From assembly GCA_945870225.1 (NCBI GenBank), contig CAMBRF010000003.1, positions 62,001 through 126,000 of the forward strand: a stretch of DNA of 64,000 nt, given 5' to 3'. This DNA is from PVC group bacterium. Its GTDB lineage: Bacteria > Verrucomicrobiota > Kiritimatiellia > CAIKKV01 > CAITUY01. Below, one piece after another: positions 8,512-17,626 of the stretch; positions within the stretch are counted from its first letter, which is position 1; each line of letters begins with the position of its first letter. Both the position numbers and the translations under genes were made by a program. A model generated the notes under the pieces. The model did not search any database, was not told where the DNA came from, and worked only from the letters and a program-made list of their open reading frames with translations.

Positions 8512-9744
8512 ATGGTCATCACCGAACTTAAGAAGCAAACGGTTGGCATCTGCGTTTCTGGGGGTCTGGACAGCCGGACCATTACCAAGAAACTGGTCGA
8601 GATGGGAGTCAACGTCAGGTGTTTTTCGGCGGATCTCGGTCAACCCGACGAAAAAGACATCAACGACATCAAGACCAAGATGGCCCCGTGCGGGGTGGAG
8701 ACCACGATTGTCGACCTGAAACAGGCCATGGCCGAGGCCTGTTTCGAGGTCATCAAGGCGCAAGCCATGTACGATGGCGGATACTGGAATTCCACCGGCA
8801 TCGCGCGGGCCGTCACCGTCCGGGGGCTGATCCCGGAGATGAAGAAGCAGGGCTGCACCGTGCTCGCTCATGGCGCCACCGGGCGCGGGAACGACCAGAT
8901 GCGGTTCGAGCGCTATACCAATGTGCTCGCCCCGGAAATGAAGGTGTATGCCCCCTGGCGCGATCCGTCCCTGCTCAAGGAGTTCGCCGGCCGCACCCAG
9001 ATGGCGGCTTACCTCGCCAAGTTCGGGATCGAGGCCACCGTCGGCAGCAAAAAGCATTATTCCACGGACGCCAACCTCGCGGGATTGTCGCACGAGGCCG
9101 AGGACTTGGAGAGCCTGCAAACCCCCTGCACCATCGTCCAGACAACCATGGGCGTCTGGCCCGACAAGGCGCCGGATAAGGTTGAACCCGTGACCCTGCG
9201 TTTTGAACGCGCCCGGTGCGTGGCGATCAACGGCCACCCCGTCACCCCGCTTGAGGCCATGCGCGAAGCCAACCTCATCGGCGGACGCAACGGCATCGGC
9301 ATGAAGAACGCCCTCGAAAACCGCGTGGTGGGAACCAAGAGCCGCGGCGTCTACGAGGCCCCCGGCATGGAAGTGCTGGGCGTCGGACTGCGTCAGGTCT
9401 ACCAGGCCGTGACCGACCGCCGAGCCACGCTTCTTTTTCAGCATTTATCCAAGGTGATCGCGGACCAGATCTACGATGGACGCTATTTCGACCCGGTCAC
9501 ACGGGCCGCCATGGCGGGTATCGACGTCATGGCCGAATCCGCCACCGCCACGGTCAAACTCGGACTTTACAAGGGTAACCTGCACTTCATGAGCCTGACG
9601 GATTGCGCCGCCTCACTCTACAATGAAGCGGACTCGTCCATGGAAGCCAGTGAAGGACTTAACCCGGTCAGTTCGCAGGGTTTTGCCGAAATCCAAAGCG
9701 TGGAAGCCCGCTCCCTGGCCAAAGCCGGTCAGATCAGGTCGTGA
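8512..9744 (+). CDS. argG: Argininosuccinate synthase
   Basis: This 410-aa enzyme ligates citrulline and aspartate using ATP. The N-terminal PP-loop reads V-S-G-G-L-D-S-R-T rather than the commoner Y-S-G-G-L-D-T-S, so it belongs to a less usual subgroup. The A-H-G-A-T-G-R-G-N-D-Q-x-R-F-E segment and G-S-K-K-H-Y-S-T-D-A-N-L follow the family pattern. It lies 21 nt after argD in the same operon. argC, argF and argH are not in the window, so the pathway must be completed elsewhere. Confidence 0.93.
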   Translation: MVITELKKQTVGICVSGGLDSRTITKKLVEMGVNVRCFSADLGQPDEKDINDIKTKMAPCGVETTIVDLKQAMAEACFEVIKAQAMYDGGYWNSTGIARAVTVRGLIPEMKKQGCTVLAHGATGRGNDQMRFERYTNVLAPEMKVYAPWRDPSLLKEFAGRTQMAAYLAKFGIEATVGSKKHYSTDANLAGLSHEAEDLESLQTPCTIVQTTMGVWPDKAPDKVEPVTLRFERARCVAINGHPVTPLEAMREANLIGGRNGIGMKNALENRVVGTKSRGVYEAPGMEVLGVGLRQVYQAVTDRRATLLFQHLSKVIADQIYDGRYFDPVTRAAMAGIDVMAESATATVKLGLYKGNLHFMSLTDCAASLYNEADSSMEASEGLNPVSSQGFAEIQSVEARSLAKAGQIRS

Positions 9745-9755
9745 AGAGGATGTAG

Positions 9756-9782
9756 GAATCCAGAATCCAGAAGTCAGAATCC
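9756..9782. repeat. Short tandem CAGAATC-type repeat
   Basis: Just before thiD the leader contains AGAATCC repeated three times with one AGAAGTC variant, occupying most of the argG-thiD gap. Such degenerate heptamer runs occur between genes in many large bacterial genomes. It replaces any clear Shine-Dalgarno sequence for thiD. Confidence 0.5.
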
Positions 9783-10580
9783 ATGCCTATTCCTCGTTCC
9801 ATACCGGTTGCACTGACCATCGCGGGCTCGGATAGCGGCGGGGGTGCCGGTATTCAGGCCGATCTGAAGACGTTCATGGCCCTGGGCGTCTTCGGAACCT
9901 CCGCTATCACCTGCATCACCGCCCAGAATCCTGACGCCGTCACCGGCATTGAAGCCGTGTCGACCAAACTGATTACCCGGCAAATCAAGGCCGTGACCGC
10001 CGGGTTTCCGGTGGCCGCCGCCAAGACCGGAATGCTTTTCTCAGCTGACATCATCCGGACCGTGGTCCGTGCACTGAAGCAGGGGCCCCGGTTCCCACTG
10101 GTTGTCGATCCCGTCATGATCGCCACCTCCGGTGCCCGGCTGCTGCGTGACGACGCCCTGTCTGCACTTTGCCGCGACCTGCTCCCCCTGGCCACGGTGA
10201 TCACACCAAACCTGAATGAAGCGGAACTGCTCGCAGCCTGTCGGATCCATAAGCTTGACGATCTCAAGAAGGCGGCCCTGCTGATCTCAAAACGGTTCGG
10301 AACCGCCTGCATGGCCAAGGGCGGCCACCTGGCCGGACGGGAAGTGGTCGATGTCCTTTGCGTCGATGGGGAGATTTCACTCTTCAGCTCCCCTCGCCTC
10401 CGCGTCCGGGAAACCCACGGCACAGGCTGCACCTTCTCGGCCGCGCTCACGGCAGCCCTGGCCCATGGTACCGACCTGCATGAATCCGTCGCTGTCGCCA
10501 AATGCTTTGTTACCCAGGCCCTGCGCCATGCCGTCGCGGCAGGAAAACACACCCCGCTGAATTTCGCCTGGCAAACATGA
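9783..10580 (+). CDS. thiD: Hydroxymethylpyrimidine / phosphomethylpyrimidine kinase
   Basis: This 265-aa ribokinase-fold enzyme phosphorylates HMP and HMP-P for thiamine synthesis. The N-terminus has the family signature T-I-A-G-S-D-S-G-G-G-A-G-I-Q-A-D. Residues T-P-N-L-N-E-A-E occur mid-protein, and the C-terminal anion hole is G-T-G-C-T-F-S-A with the expected catalytic Cys variant of ThiD. It sits in the arg run without another thi gene, so it may salvage pyrimidine. Pyridoxal kinase is the main alternative, but the N-terminal motif favours ThiD. Its TGA overlaps the comEC ATG (ATGA). Confidence 0.92.
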   Translation: MPIPRSIPVALTIAGSDSGGGAGIQADLKTFMALGVFGTSAITCITAQNPDAVTGIEAVSTKLITRQIKAVTAGFPVAAAKTGMLFSADIIRTVVRALKQGPRFPLVVDPVMIATSGARLLRDDALSALCRDLLPLATVITPNLNEAELLAACRIHKLDDLKKAALLISKRFGTACMAKGGHLAGREVVDVLCVDGEISLFSSPRLRVRETHGTGCTFSAALTAALAHGTDLHESVAVAKCFVTQALRHAVAAGKHTPLNFAWQT

Positions 10581-12223
10581 CAAGACTGCCCCGGCGCCCT
10601 CTGGTCGGAGTGGCTCTCTGTTTCATGATCGGCATCTCCCTCGGCCTCATCCACCCGGCCCCGCCCGCCATCCTCTTGCCGGCCACAACGATCTGCCTGG
10701 CATTCGCCGTTGTCCTGAATGGGGCCAGGCGTCCTGCTGTTTCACAGCTCGCCACGCTGCTCATCCTTGCGGCCGTTCTGGGGCTGGGCTGGACCCATGC
10801 CTCACTGGATCACCCCTTGGCGCCCGAAATCACGATCTCTGCCGCCAACTCCAAAGCCGGGTTGATCGGCGTGATCGCCGATGAACCTGTCCGCGTGGAA
10901 CAGCCCGGGAAACGGCCAGCCTGGTCGTTCCCTCTCGACGTCGCGCGGTCCCGTGAGGATGCCTCGGCGGCCTGGCGGGATGCCAGCGGCACCGTACGCG
11001 TCCGCTTATTCTCCGGCCCGACCACACGTGTCCCCGCTTACGGGGAACGCTGGTCCGTATCAGGCCGCCTTGATCAGCCGGCCTTCAAACAGGGCCGGAT
11101 GGCCGGAAAACCCGCCGGACTCTACCTCACGACCTCCGACCGACAATCCCATTTTCTTTCTGGTGGACACGGGAATGCGATCACCCGGCAATGCCTGGCC
11201 GCCCGGGCATGGGCGGCTCTTCTCTTGAAAAAGGGAATTGAGGATTTTCCCGAGCAGGTGACCATTCTCAATTCGCTCCTGCTGGGGTACTACAGCCGGA
11301 TCCCGCGCGAACTCTACCAGGCCTTTGCCGCGACCGGCACGCTGCATGTTTTCGCGATCAGCGGCTCACACGTTGTCATCGTTTCCGGGGTCATTATTTT
11401 CGCGCTAGCCGCCTGCGGGATTCCGAGGACGCGCTGGATTCTCTTCCTGGGGCCCCTGTTGCTGGGCTATACGATCATGACGGGCCTTCAATCCAGCGCG
11501 GTCCGGGCCTGCATCATGGCACTGCTCTTCTGGGCGGCCCCCTTTCTCGGCCGCAAGGCCGACATTTACACCGCCCTCGCCGCCGCGGCCATTCTCATTT
11601 TGATTGTTGCACCGGCGGAACTGTTCGGAATCGGGTTTGTCCTGTCCTTCGTGGCGGTTATCGGACTGATGTTGTTCTTTCCGGTTTTCGCGGCACCGTT
11701 GCGGCGCCGCTTTCAAGCCGATCCGCTTCAGATTGAGCCCGAACCCCGTTGGGTCAGACTCGCACGCCAGACGTGGCTGTCTATCGCCGACCTGCTGGCC
11801 ATGTCGTTGGCGGCCTGCCTGGTCTCGGCACCGCTGACAGCCTGGTACTTCGAGACCTTCTCGCCCATCGGGGTGCTCGGCAATCTACTGGCTGTACCGC
11901 TGTCGTCGCTCATCATCGTCACAGGCTTTCTCGCCCTGGTCTTCGGTGCCGGCGCGGGGTTTCTGGCCGACCTATTCAACCACGCAAATCTGGTTTTGAT
12001 CAACCTGCTGACCGGCACCATCCGCTTCTTCGCGGCCATCCCCGGTGGCCACATGCCGGTATCGCCCCCGCCCGTCTGGTTCCTGCCGGCGTTTTATGGA
12101 CTTCTGGCCAGCCTCCGGTTCAGCCTGTGGCTAAACCAGCCGGCCAGGGACGATGAATCCTCGAGACAGAGCCACAACTCCGTCAGCCCAGCAGCTCCGA
12201 TCCGTGATCAGGGCCTTTTATGA
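10577..12223 (+). CDS. ComEC/Rec2-family membrane protein lacking the metallo-beta-lactamase domain
   Basis: This is a 548-aa polytopic protein. An N-terminal DUF4131 region is followed by the competence domain with its hallmark L-H-V-F-A-I-S-G-S-H-V (around residues 254-264) and a long set of membrane helices. In DNA-uptake systems ComEC is the inner-membrane channel for single-stranded DNA. The C-terminal metallo-beta-lactamase-like domain of full ComEC (about 700-800 aa) is absent, so this is the short ComEC form. Start at 10577 is chosen because it overlaps the thiD stop as ATGA; the frame is open further upstream inside thiD. The last 20 residues are Ser/Pro-rich and polar. Confidence 0.85.
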   Translation: MTRLPRRPLVGVALCFMIGISLGLIHPAPPAILLPATTICLAFAVVLNGARRPAVSQLATLLILAAVLGLGWTHASLDHPLAPEITISAANSKAGLIGVIADEPVRVEQPGKRPAWSFPLDVARSREDASAAWRDASGTVRVRLFSGPTTRVPAYGERWSVSGRLDQPAFKQGRMAGKPAGLYLTTSDRQSHFLSGGHGNAITRQCLAARAWAALLLKKGIEDFPEQVTILNSLLLGYYSRIPRELYQAFAATGTLHVFAISGSHVVIVSGVIIFALAACGIPRTRWILFLGPLLLGYTIMTGLQSSAVRACIMALLFWAAPFLGRKADIYTALAAAAILILIVAPAELFGIGFVLSFVAVIGLMLFFPVFAAPLRRRFQADPLQIEPEPRWVRLARQTWLSIADLLAMSLAACLVSAPLTAWYFETFSPIGVLGNLLAVPLSSLIIVTGFLALVFGAGAGFLADLFNHANLVLINLLTGTIRFFAAIPGGHMPVSPPPVWFLPAFYGLLASLRFSLWLNQPARDDESSRQSHNSVSPAAPIRDQGLL

Positions 12224-12346
12224 CAGGCACCCGACTAACCTCGCGCCCCCGGCTGACAGCTCATTCTCCGGCTTGCAGTTTCTGATAAATTAAGATTGAA
12301 TCCCGACGCACTTGAAACAGAAACCATTATCGCAGGCAACAACATC

Positions 12347-14101
12347 ATGATACCGAACCTTGAATCACTCGCTGTCATCCGTAAGAACCGCCGCGCCGGC
12401 CGCGTCTCCTCCTGGGACAAGACAGGCCGCAATAGCGATTGGTGGACCCTTGCGCCCGGCGAGACCCGGGTGCTGGCCGACATTCGCGGGCCGGGTCAGA
12501 TCACGCATATCTGGTTCGCCCAGCCGTCGCACTTCCGCGAGGTCCTGCTGAAAATCACCTGGGACGACGAAAAGAAGCCGAGCGTGTTGTGCCCGGTCGG
12601 TGATTTCTTCGGGCTCGGCAACGGAATCGCCAACTCCTACGAGTCAGCCCTGTTCAGCGCGTCGGCCGTGAATAACAATGTCATGGGCTACGATCCCGCC
12701 ACCGGCCGCGCACGAGCCTCCAACGTGGGGCTGAATTGCTATGCGCCGATGCCGTTCCGCAAGCGGGCCAAGATCGAGCTGATCAACGAGAGTGACGAGC
12801 CGCACGCGAAGTGGTTCTACATCGATTACGAGACGTTCACGGATGGCTGGAACAAGGACCTCGGGTATTTCCATGCGGAGTTTCGCCGGGCTAATCCGTT
12901 TGGCGGCTGGGCCCCGGAGACCCCCGTCAACACCCCTGATGTGGACATTAATAACACCGGTCGCTTCGCTTACAACTCCAACTACGTCATTGCGGAAACC
13001 AAGGGCCGCGGCCAGTACATCGGTTGCAACCTCAGTGTTGCCAATATCTGCGGCGGCTGGTGGGGCGAAGGCGACGACATGATCTGGGTGGACGGTTACA
13101 AGTGGCCGCCCGATCTCCACGGCACCGGCAGCGAGGACTATCTCGGCCACGCCTGGGGCATGCAGCCCAATGCATTCCTCCGCAATGGCTCCTCCATCTT
13201 TGAGATGCAGACCCAGGGCTATCAGACGAGCTACGTCTTCCACCTCGAAAACCCCGTCTATTTCCAGCGCGAACTCAAGGTCAGCATCGAAGTCGGTCAT
13301 GGCAACCACCTCGGGAACGACGTGAGCAGTGTCGGCTACTGGTACGCCGTGAAGCCGGCCGCCGTCCTCGCCCCGCCGCCGGTCAAACAACGCCGGCCGG
13401 CCCTCCGCGACGCCTACGGCGTCTGGCGGAACGATGCCGCCTGCCAATGCCCCGGCCCGCGCGTCATCCTGCCGAAGAATGTCTACCCCGCCAGCAAGAC
13501 CGTTCCCGCCCCCAGTCGTCCGTTCAAGAAGGTCCTCTGGACCATTCCGGCGTTGCCGGAGGATCTGCAGCCGGCACAGGTCGAACGCGCCCTCGTTAAG
13601 GCGCCCCGCCTCTCAACCGGTCCGGAAAAGACGCCGCTGGCTGAGTTCCGAATCGGTCGTAGCGGCAATGCGCTAGCCGTGTGCATGTTTGTCCACGACA
13701 AGCATCCGTCCCGGGGTGTACCAAATTTCTGGGTGGGTTCATCGATCGAAATTTTCGGCGCGATCGACCATGATGCCGCCCACACGGGACAGATTGTATT
13801 CCTGCCCCAGGTCGCGGGTCATGCCGGGAACGCGCTCCTGTACCGGGCCGCACAGGTCCAGCCCAATGCCCCGACGTTCCCCTGGCAGATACGCCTTGAA
13901 CAGGGAGGCTACCAACTGACCGCCTTGATTCCGTTCGCCTGCCTGAACATCGACCCTGAAGCGAAAATATTCCGACTCGAAGTCGCGGTTAATGTTCCCC
14001 AGCGCGGAACCTCCACCCTGCGTGCCGCCGCCGTGGGCGCTTCCAACGAGGCATACCGCATCGCCAGACATTTTGCCTGCGTCACCACCCGTAAAAAGTG
14101 A
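12347..14101 (+). CDS. DUF2961 (GH172) glycoside hydrolase with a C-terminal CBM9/DOMON-like domain
   Basis: This is a 584-aa protein without an obvious signal peptide. The first 340 residues match DUF2961, now family GH172, whose characterised members act on difructose dianhydride or arabinofuranosides. Recognisable segments are G-P-G-Q-I-T-H-I-W, G-D-F-F-G-L-G-N-G, the N-x-Y-A-P-M-P-F strand and G-T-G-S-E-D-Y-L. The last 190 residues (W-V-G-S-S-I-E-I-F, then L-T-A-L-I-P-F) resemble the sugar-binding family-9 or DOMON fold. Start at the ATG 12347 uses AGG ten nt upstream; a TTG at 12296 is the in-frame alternative. The substrate is unknown. Confidence 0.83.
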   Translation: MIPNLESLAVIRKNRRAGRVSSWDKTGRNSDWWTLAPGETRVLADIRGPGQITHIWFAQPSHFREVLLKITWDDEKKPSVLCPVGDFFGLGNGIANSYESALFSASAVNNNVMGYDPATGRARASNVGLNCYAPMPFRKRAKIELINESDEPHAKWFYIDYETFTDGWNKDLGYFHAEFRRANPFGGWAPETPVNTPDVDINNTGRFAYNSNYVIAETKGRGQYIGCNLSVANICGGWWGEGDDMIWVDGYKWPPDLHGTGSEDYLGHAWGMQPNAFLRNGSSIFEMQTQGYQTSYVFHLENPVYFQRELKVSIEVGHGNHLGNDVSSVGYWYAVKPAAVLAPPPVKQRRPALRDAYGVWRNDAACQCPGPRVILPKNVYPASKTVPAPSRPFKKVLWTIPALPEDLQPAQVERALVKAPRLSTGPEKTPLAEFRIGRSGNALAVCMFVHDKHPSRGVPNFWVGSSIEIFGAIDHDAAHTGQIVFLPQVAGHAGNALLYRAAQVQPNAPTFPWQIRLEQGGYQLTALIPFACLNIDPEAKIFRLEVAVNVPQRGTSTLRAAAVGASNEAYRIARHFACVTTRKK

Positions 14102-14200
14102 TGTGCCTCAGGCCGAAAGGCAAAGGGAGAACGCGTCTTTATAAATGTATACAGGCCGTGATTATTGGCGTATTGTCTTTGGCCACACCAAAGGAGCCTG

Positions 14201-14419
14201 ATGAACAAGACCAATGACCCGCAAGTGTCCGAAGCCTCACCCGCCGCCACCGCCACGACCAATAGAGCCCGGGCCCTTGCCGCTCAGGCCGCCACCATCG
14301 ACGCCGCCAGCACGGGCAGCGCCATCTACCACACAGCGGCCTCCTATCTTGCGGCGCATCCCAAGGTGAAGGTGTACCAGAAGGAAACCGTTTCCACGCC
14401 TGTTCCTGCAAAGAAGTGA
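14201..14419 (+). CDS. Small Ala/Thr-rich hypothetical protein
   Basis: This 72-aa ORF starts with ATG directly after a strong AAAGGAG ribosome-binding sequence, which is the main reason to treat it as real. The product is rich in Ala, Thr, Ser and Pro, has no membrane segment, and ends in a basic K-V-K-V-Y-Q-K-E-T-V-S-T-P-V-P-A-K-K tail. I recognise no family. It lies between the GH172 gene and the convergent murJ. A 24-aa in-frame N-terminal extension is possible but lacks a ribosome-binding site. Confidence 0.5.
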   Translation: MNKTNDPQVSEASPAATATTNRARALAAQAATIDAASTGSAIYHTAASYLAAHPKVKVYQKETVSTPVPAKK

Positions 14420-14485
14420 TTTGCTTTCAGCCGCATCCCCCGGGGTGCAGTCAGATTGGCTGATCGACTGTAGAAAAAAGGCCGC

Positions 14486-16078
14486 CTACTCTGTGAACCG
14501 GCGGAGCTTGGCGAGCAGAAAGCGCGTTTCGTCGATCCCAAGCATGGTTGCGGCAACCAGATACGCCACACCACCGGCCCCGATGGCCAGTCCCAGAGTG
14601 ACCACCTCCCAGATCAATCCGGGATGTTGATAGCCCCCCAGCACCTCCCGCGCGCCCCAGGCGGCACCGCCGCAGGCCACGGCTGCCAGAGCAATGGCGC
14701 CGCCATACCGCAGCCACATGCCCGCACTCCCATAGGCGATATCACGCCGCAAATACACCGCCAACTGGATGAAATTCACCAGCGCCAGACAGCCCGTCGT
14801 CAGGGCCAGTCCGACATGCCCCATGTGATACACCTTAACCAGAATCAGGTTCATCACCAGGTTGAGGCCGATTCCCGCCAGACTGACCATCAGGGGCGTG
14901 CGGGGTCGATCCAGCGCGTAGAAGCACGGCGCCAGCACCTTGATGGCCGCATATCCGGATAACCCGATCGCATAGACACGGAGGGCGGCCGCCGTCTGGC
15001 CCGTGTCCCACGCTGTGAACTTGCCATGCTGATAGATCAAGCCAATGATATCCGGCGCCAGGACCATTAACCCGACCGTGGCGGGAACCGTCAGGAAAAA
15101 AGCCAGCCGGAGCGCTTCCTCAATTGTCTTTCCCACAGACGCCAATTCGGCCCGGGCATGATGGCGCGCCACCGCCGGCAGGGTCACGGTGGCAATCGCC
15201 ACGCCAAAGACACCGATCGGGAACTGCATTAGCCGGAACGCGCAGTTCAGCCAGGAACGGGCGCCATCGATCTCGGAGGCGAACATGCCGTTGATGAGGA
15301 CGTTGACCTGCACCGCTGAGCCCGCAATCATGCTCGGCCAGGCCAGCGCCCAAACCCGCCGCAACCGCGGATCGCTGAAATCCAGGGTCCACTGGAAATG
15401 GTAGCCCAGCCGCCAGAGGGACGGCAGTTGCATGCCCAATTGGGCCATTCCCCCCAACAGCACACCCACACTCACGCCATAAAGCGCCTTTTCCGTAAAG
15501 TCAGGATGAAGCCAGTCCTTCTGGGGATCAAACACACACGCCAGCCCCACCCCGGCCACGATGGACACGATATTGAACACCGTGGAGGCAGAGGCCGGCA
15601 GGCCGAAAATCATCCGCGCATTAAGAATGCCCATCACCACGGCCGCCAGCGAGACCATCATGATAAAGGGAAACAGAATCCGGGTCAGACTCACGGTCAG
15701 CTCAAACTTTCCCGGCACCTGATGGAAACCAAAGTTCGTGACCTGCACCAGTAGGGGGCTGGCGGCAATCCCCACCAGACAGATCGCCCCCATGATCAGA
15801 ATCAGCGCCGTGAACAGTAAACTTGCCAATCGCCAGGCCGGGGCCGTTCCTTCCTTTTCCAGAGTCTTGGTGAAGGTGGTGGTGAACGCCGTGGATAAAG
15901 CCCCTTCAGCAAACAGATCCCGCAGGAGATTGGGAATCTGAAAGGCGGCCAGAAAGGAGTCGAGGTATTTCCCCGCCCCGAACATCGCGGCAAAAACCAA
16001 TTCCCGCACCAACCCCAGTACGCGTGATCCCATGACCGCCAGACTCACAATTCCTGCGGCTTTGCGGCGACTCTTCAT
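14486..16078 (-). CDS. murJ: Lipid II flippase MurJ
   Basis: This is a 530-aa MOP-superfamily transporter that flips lipid II to the periplasmic side for peptidoglycan synthesis. The N-terminus S-R-V-L-G-L-V-R-E, followed by D-S-F-L-A-A-F-Q-I-P-N-L-L-R-D-L-F-A-E-G-A-L-S, is characteristic of MurJ. About 14 membrane helices run through the sequence, which has the normal length. The ATG at 16078 has no clear Shine-Dalgarno. It is divergent from the rnf operon, with a 127-nt shared upstream region. Confidence 0.95.
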   Translation of the reverse strand: MKSRRKAAGIVSLAVMGSRVLGLVRELVFAAMFGAGKYLDSFLAAFQIPNLLRDLFAEGALSTAFTTTFTKTLEKEGTAPAWRLASLLFTALILIMGAICLVGIAASPLLVQVTNFGFHQVPGKFELTVSLTRILFPFIMMVSLAAVVMGILNARMIFGLPASASTVFNIVSIVAGVGLACVFDPQKDWLHPDFTEKALYGVSVGVLLGGMAQLGMQLPSLWRLGYHFQWTLDFSDPRLRRVWALAWPSMIAGSAVQVNVLINGMFASEIDGARSWLNCAFRLMQFPIGVFGVAIATVTLPAVARHHARAELASVGKTIEEALRLAFFLTVPATVGLMVLAPDIIGLIYQHGKFTAWDTGQTAAALRVYAIGLSGYAAIKVLAPCFYALDRPRTPLMVSLAGIGLNLVMNLILVKVYHMGHVGLALTTGCLALVNFIQLAVYLRRDIAYGSAGMWLRYGGAIALAAVACGGAAWGAREVLGGYQHPGLIWEVVTLGLAIGAGGVAYLVAATMLGIDETRFLLAKLRRFTE

Positions 16079-16145
16079 GGCTGGACATTAAACAGGCGAA
16101 CCCGTAACAGCGTCAAGCCGTCAAAATATTAACGCATTAAGCGGT

Positions 16146-16174
16146 TTGAATTGCCGTTCCCCGAATGCTACTTT
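16146..16174 (+). promoter_or_regulatory. Putative promoter of the rnf operon
   Basis: A -35-like TTGAAT (16146-16151), a 17-nt spacer and a -10-like TACTTT (16169-16174) lie 32 nt upstream of the rnfA start. Spacing is ideal; hexamers match 5/6 and 4/6. Inference only. Confidence 0.4.
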
Positions 16175-16205
16175 CTGGGCGCTCATTGTTGGGGGAGATT
16201 TGCCC

Positions 16206-16784
16206 ATGGAATACATTCTTCTGATTATCAGCGCCGTACTGGTCAACAACTTCGTCCTGACCCAGTTTCTCGGCATTTGCCCCTTTCTCGGGGTATCCAA
16301 GGACTTGCACACCGCCGCCGGAATGGGCGCGGCCGTCATCTTTGTCATCACCTGCGCCTCAGCCGTGACATGGGCGCTCCAGCATCTCATCCTCGTCCCC
16401 CTGCATGCCGACTTTCTCCAGACCATTGCCTTCATTCTCGTCATCGCCACCTTTGTCCAGTTTGTTGAGCTGGTCCTGAAGAAAACAAGTCCCGCCCTGC
16501 ATAAGGGGTTGGGTATTTTCCTCCCCCTGATCACCACCAACTGCGCCGTGCTTGGCGTGGCCGTGTTGAACATCAAAAAGGACTATCCCTTTCTCAAAAG
16601 TGTGGCCTTCGGCTTTGGCGCGGCGGTCGGGTTCGCCCTGGCCCTGATCATCTTCACAGGCCTTCGCGAAAAGATCGCCCGCTCCAATCCGCCCAAATGC
16701 TTCCAAGGCACGGCCATCGCGCTGGTAACAGCCGGGTTGCTGAGCCTGGCTTTCATGGGTTTTTCGGGTTTGGTCAAGATGTAG
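16206..16784 (+). CDS. rnfA: Rnf complex subunit A (RnfA/RsxA)
   Basis: This 192-aa six-helix membrane protein opens with the conserved [16 protein letters not shown] and contains T-N-C-A-V-L-G-V-A mid-protein. The Cys residues in these half-membrane motifs bind an intramembrane iron-sulfur cluster with RnfE. Together the six subunits oxidise reduced ferredoxin, reduce NAD and pump Na+ or H+. GGGGAG lies 9 nt before the ATG at 16206; upstream in-frame starts were rejected because they add unrelated residues. It is first in the operon order A-B-C-D-G-E. Confidence 0.96.
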   Translation: MEYILLIISAVLVNNFVLTQFLGICPFLGVSKDLHTAAGMGAAVIFVITCASAVTWALQHLILVPLHADFLQTIAFILVIATFVQFVELVLKKTSPALHKGLGIFLPLITTNCAVLGVAVLNIKKDYPFLKSVAFGFGAAVGFALALIIFTGLREKIARSNPPKCFQGTAIALVTAGLLSLAFMGFSGLVKM

Positions 16785-16798
16785 GATACAAGGGCACT

Positions 16799-17626
16799 AT
16801 GGACCTATTAACAGGCAACCCCATTCTGTTGCAGACCGTCATCATCGGCGGTACCGGCCTGATTTGCGCGGCGATACTGGCCATCGCTGCCCGTTTCCTG
16901 CACGTGCACGAGGACCCCCGGATCGAGGCGGTCACAGCCCTTCTACCGGGCGTCAACTGCGGTGCCTGCGGCTACGCGGGATGCAGTGATTACGCGAAGC
17001 ATATTATTCTGGACGCCCTTCCCGTCAACCTCTGCAGCCCCGGCGGCGAGGCAACGGTCCGCAAGATCGCAGCCTTCATGGGCGTCACCGCCACCCTCAC
17101 CGAGCGGCAGGTGGCCGTTATTCTCTGCAAGGGTGACGACGCCCTAGCCACCCGGACAACCCTTTACAACGGGATTGCGGACTGCGGTGCCGCGCAACAA
17201 ATCGGGGGCAACGGTAAAGCCTGCCGTTACGGCTGCATGGGGCTGGGGAGTTGTGCCCGCATCTGCCCGGTCGGCGCCATTGAACTGGTCAACGGCCTGG
17301 CGGTGGTGCATCCGGACCTGTGCATCAGTTGCGGCCGGTGCGTGGGGACCTGTCCCCGCCGCCTGATCAAGATGGTTCCCGAAAGCCGGTTCATCCACAT
17401 TCTCTGTTCCTCCCAGGATGCCGGCCCCGACGTCCGCAAGATCTGCAAGGTCGGCTGTATCGCCTGCACGCTCTGCGCGAAGGTTGTCAACGGCGTCGGG
17501 ATCACCATGCGCAACAATCTGGCCGTCATGGACTACAGTGTGCCCGTCACCAATGAGGAGACGATCACCAAGTGCCCTCAACTGACCATCGTGAAACGAT
17601 CGGGCACGAAAGAAGGTGCGGCATGA
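16799..17626 (+). CDS. rnfB: Rnf complex iron-sulfur subunit B
   Basis: This 275-aa protein has one N-terminal membrane helix and then the Fe-S domain G-V-N-C-G-A-C-G-Y-A-G-C with a fourth Cys downstream. Two ferredoxin-like [4Fe-4S] motifs follow (C-R-Y-G-C-M-G-L-G-S-C-A-R-I-C-P and C-I-S-C-G-R-C-V-G-T-C-P). A further cluster C-K-V-G-C-I-A-C-T-L-C has no closing C-P. It takes electrons from ferredoxin. Start at 16799, 14 nt after rnfA; its stop overlaps the rnfC ATG. Confidence 0.95.
   Translation: MDLLTGNPILLQTVIIGGTGLICAAILAIAARFLHVHEDPRIEAVTALLPGVNCGACGYAGCSDYAKHIILDALPVNLCSPGGEATVRKIAAFMGVTATLTERQVAVILCKGDDALATRTTLYNGIADCGAAQQIGGNGKACRYGCMGLGSCARICPVGAIELVNGLAVVHPDLCISCGRCVGTCPRRLIKMVPESRFIHILCSSQDAGPDVRKICKVGCIACTLCAKVVNGVGITMRNNLAVMDYSVPVTNEETITKCPQLTIVKRSGTKEGAA

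Noticed and set aside
7090-9444. 784-aa minus-strand open frame opposite argB-argD-argG
   Set aside because: It spans three well-supported genes on the other strand and reflects high-GC codon use; no motifs.
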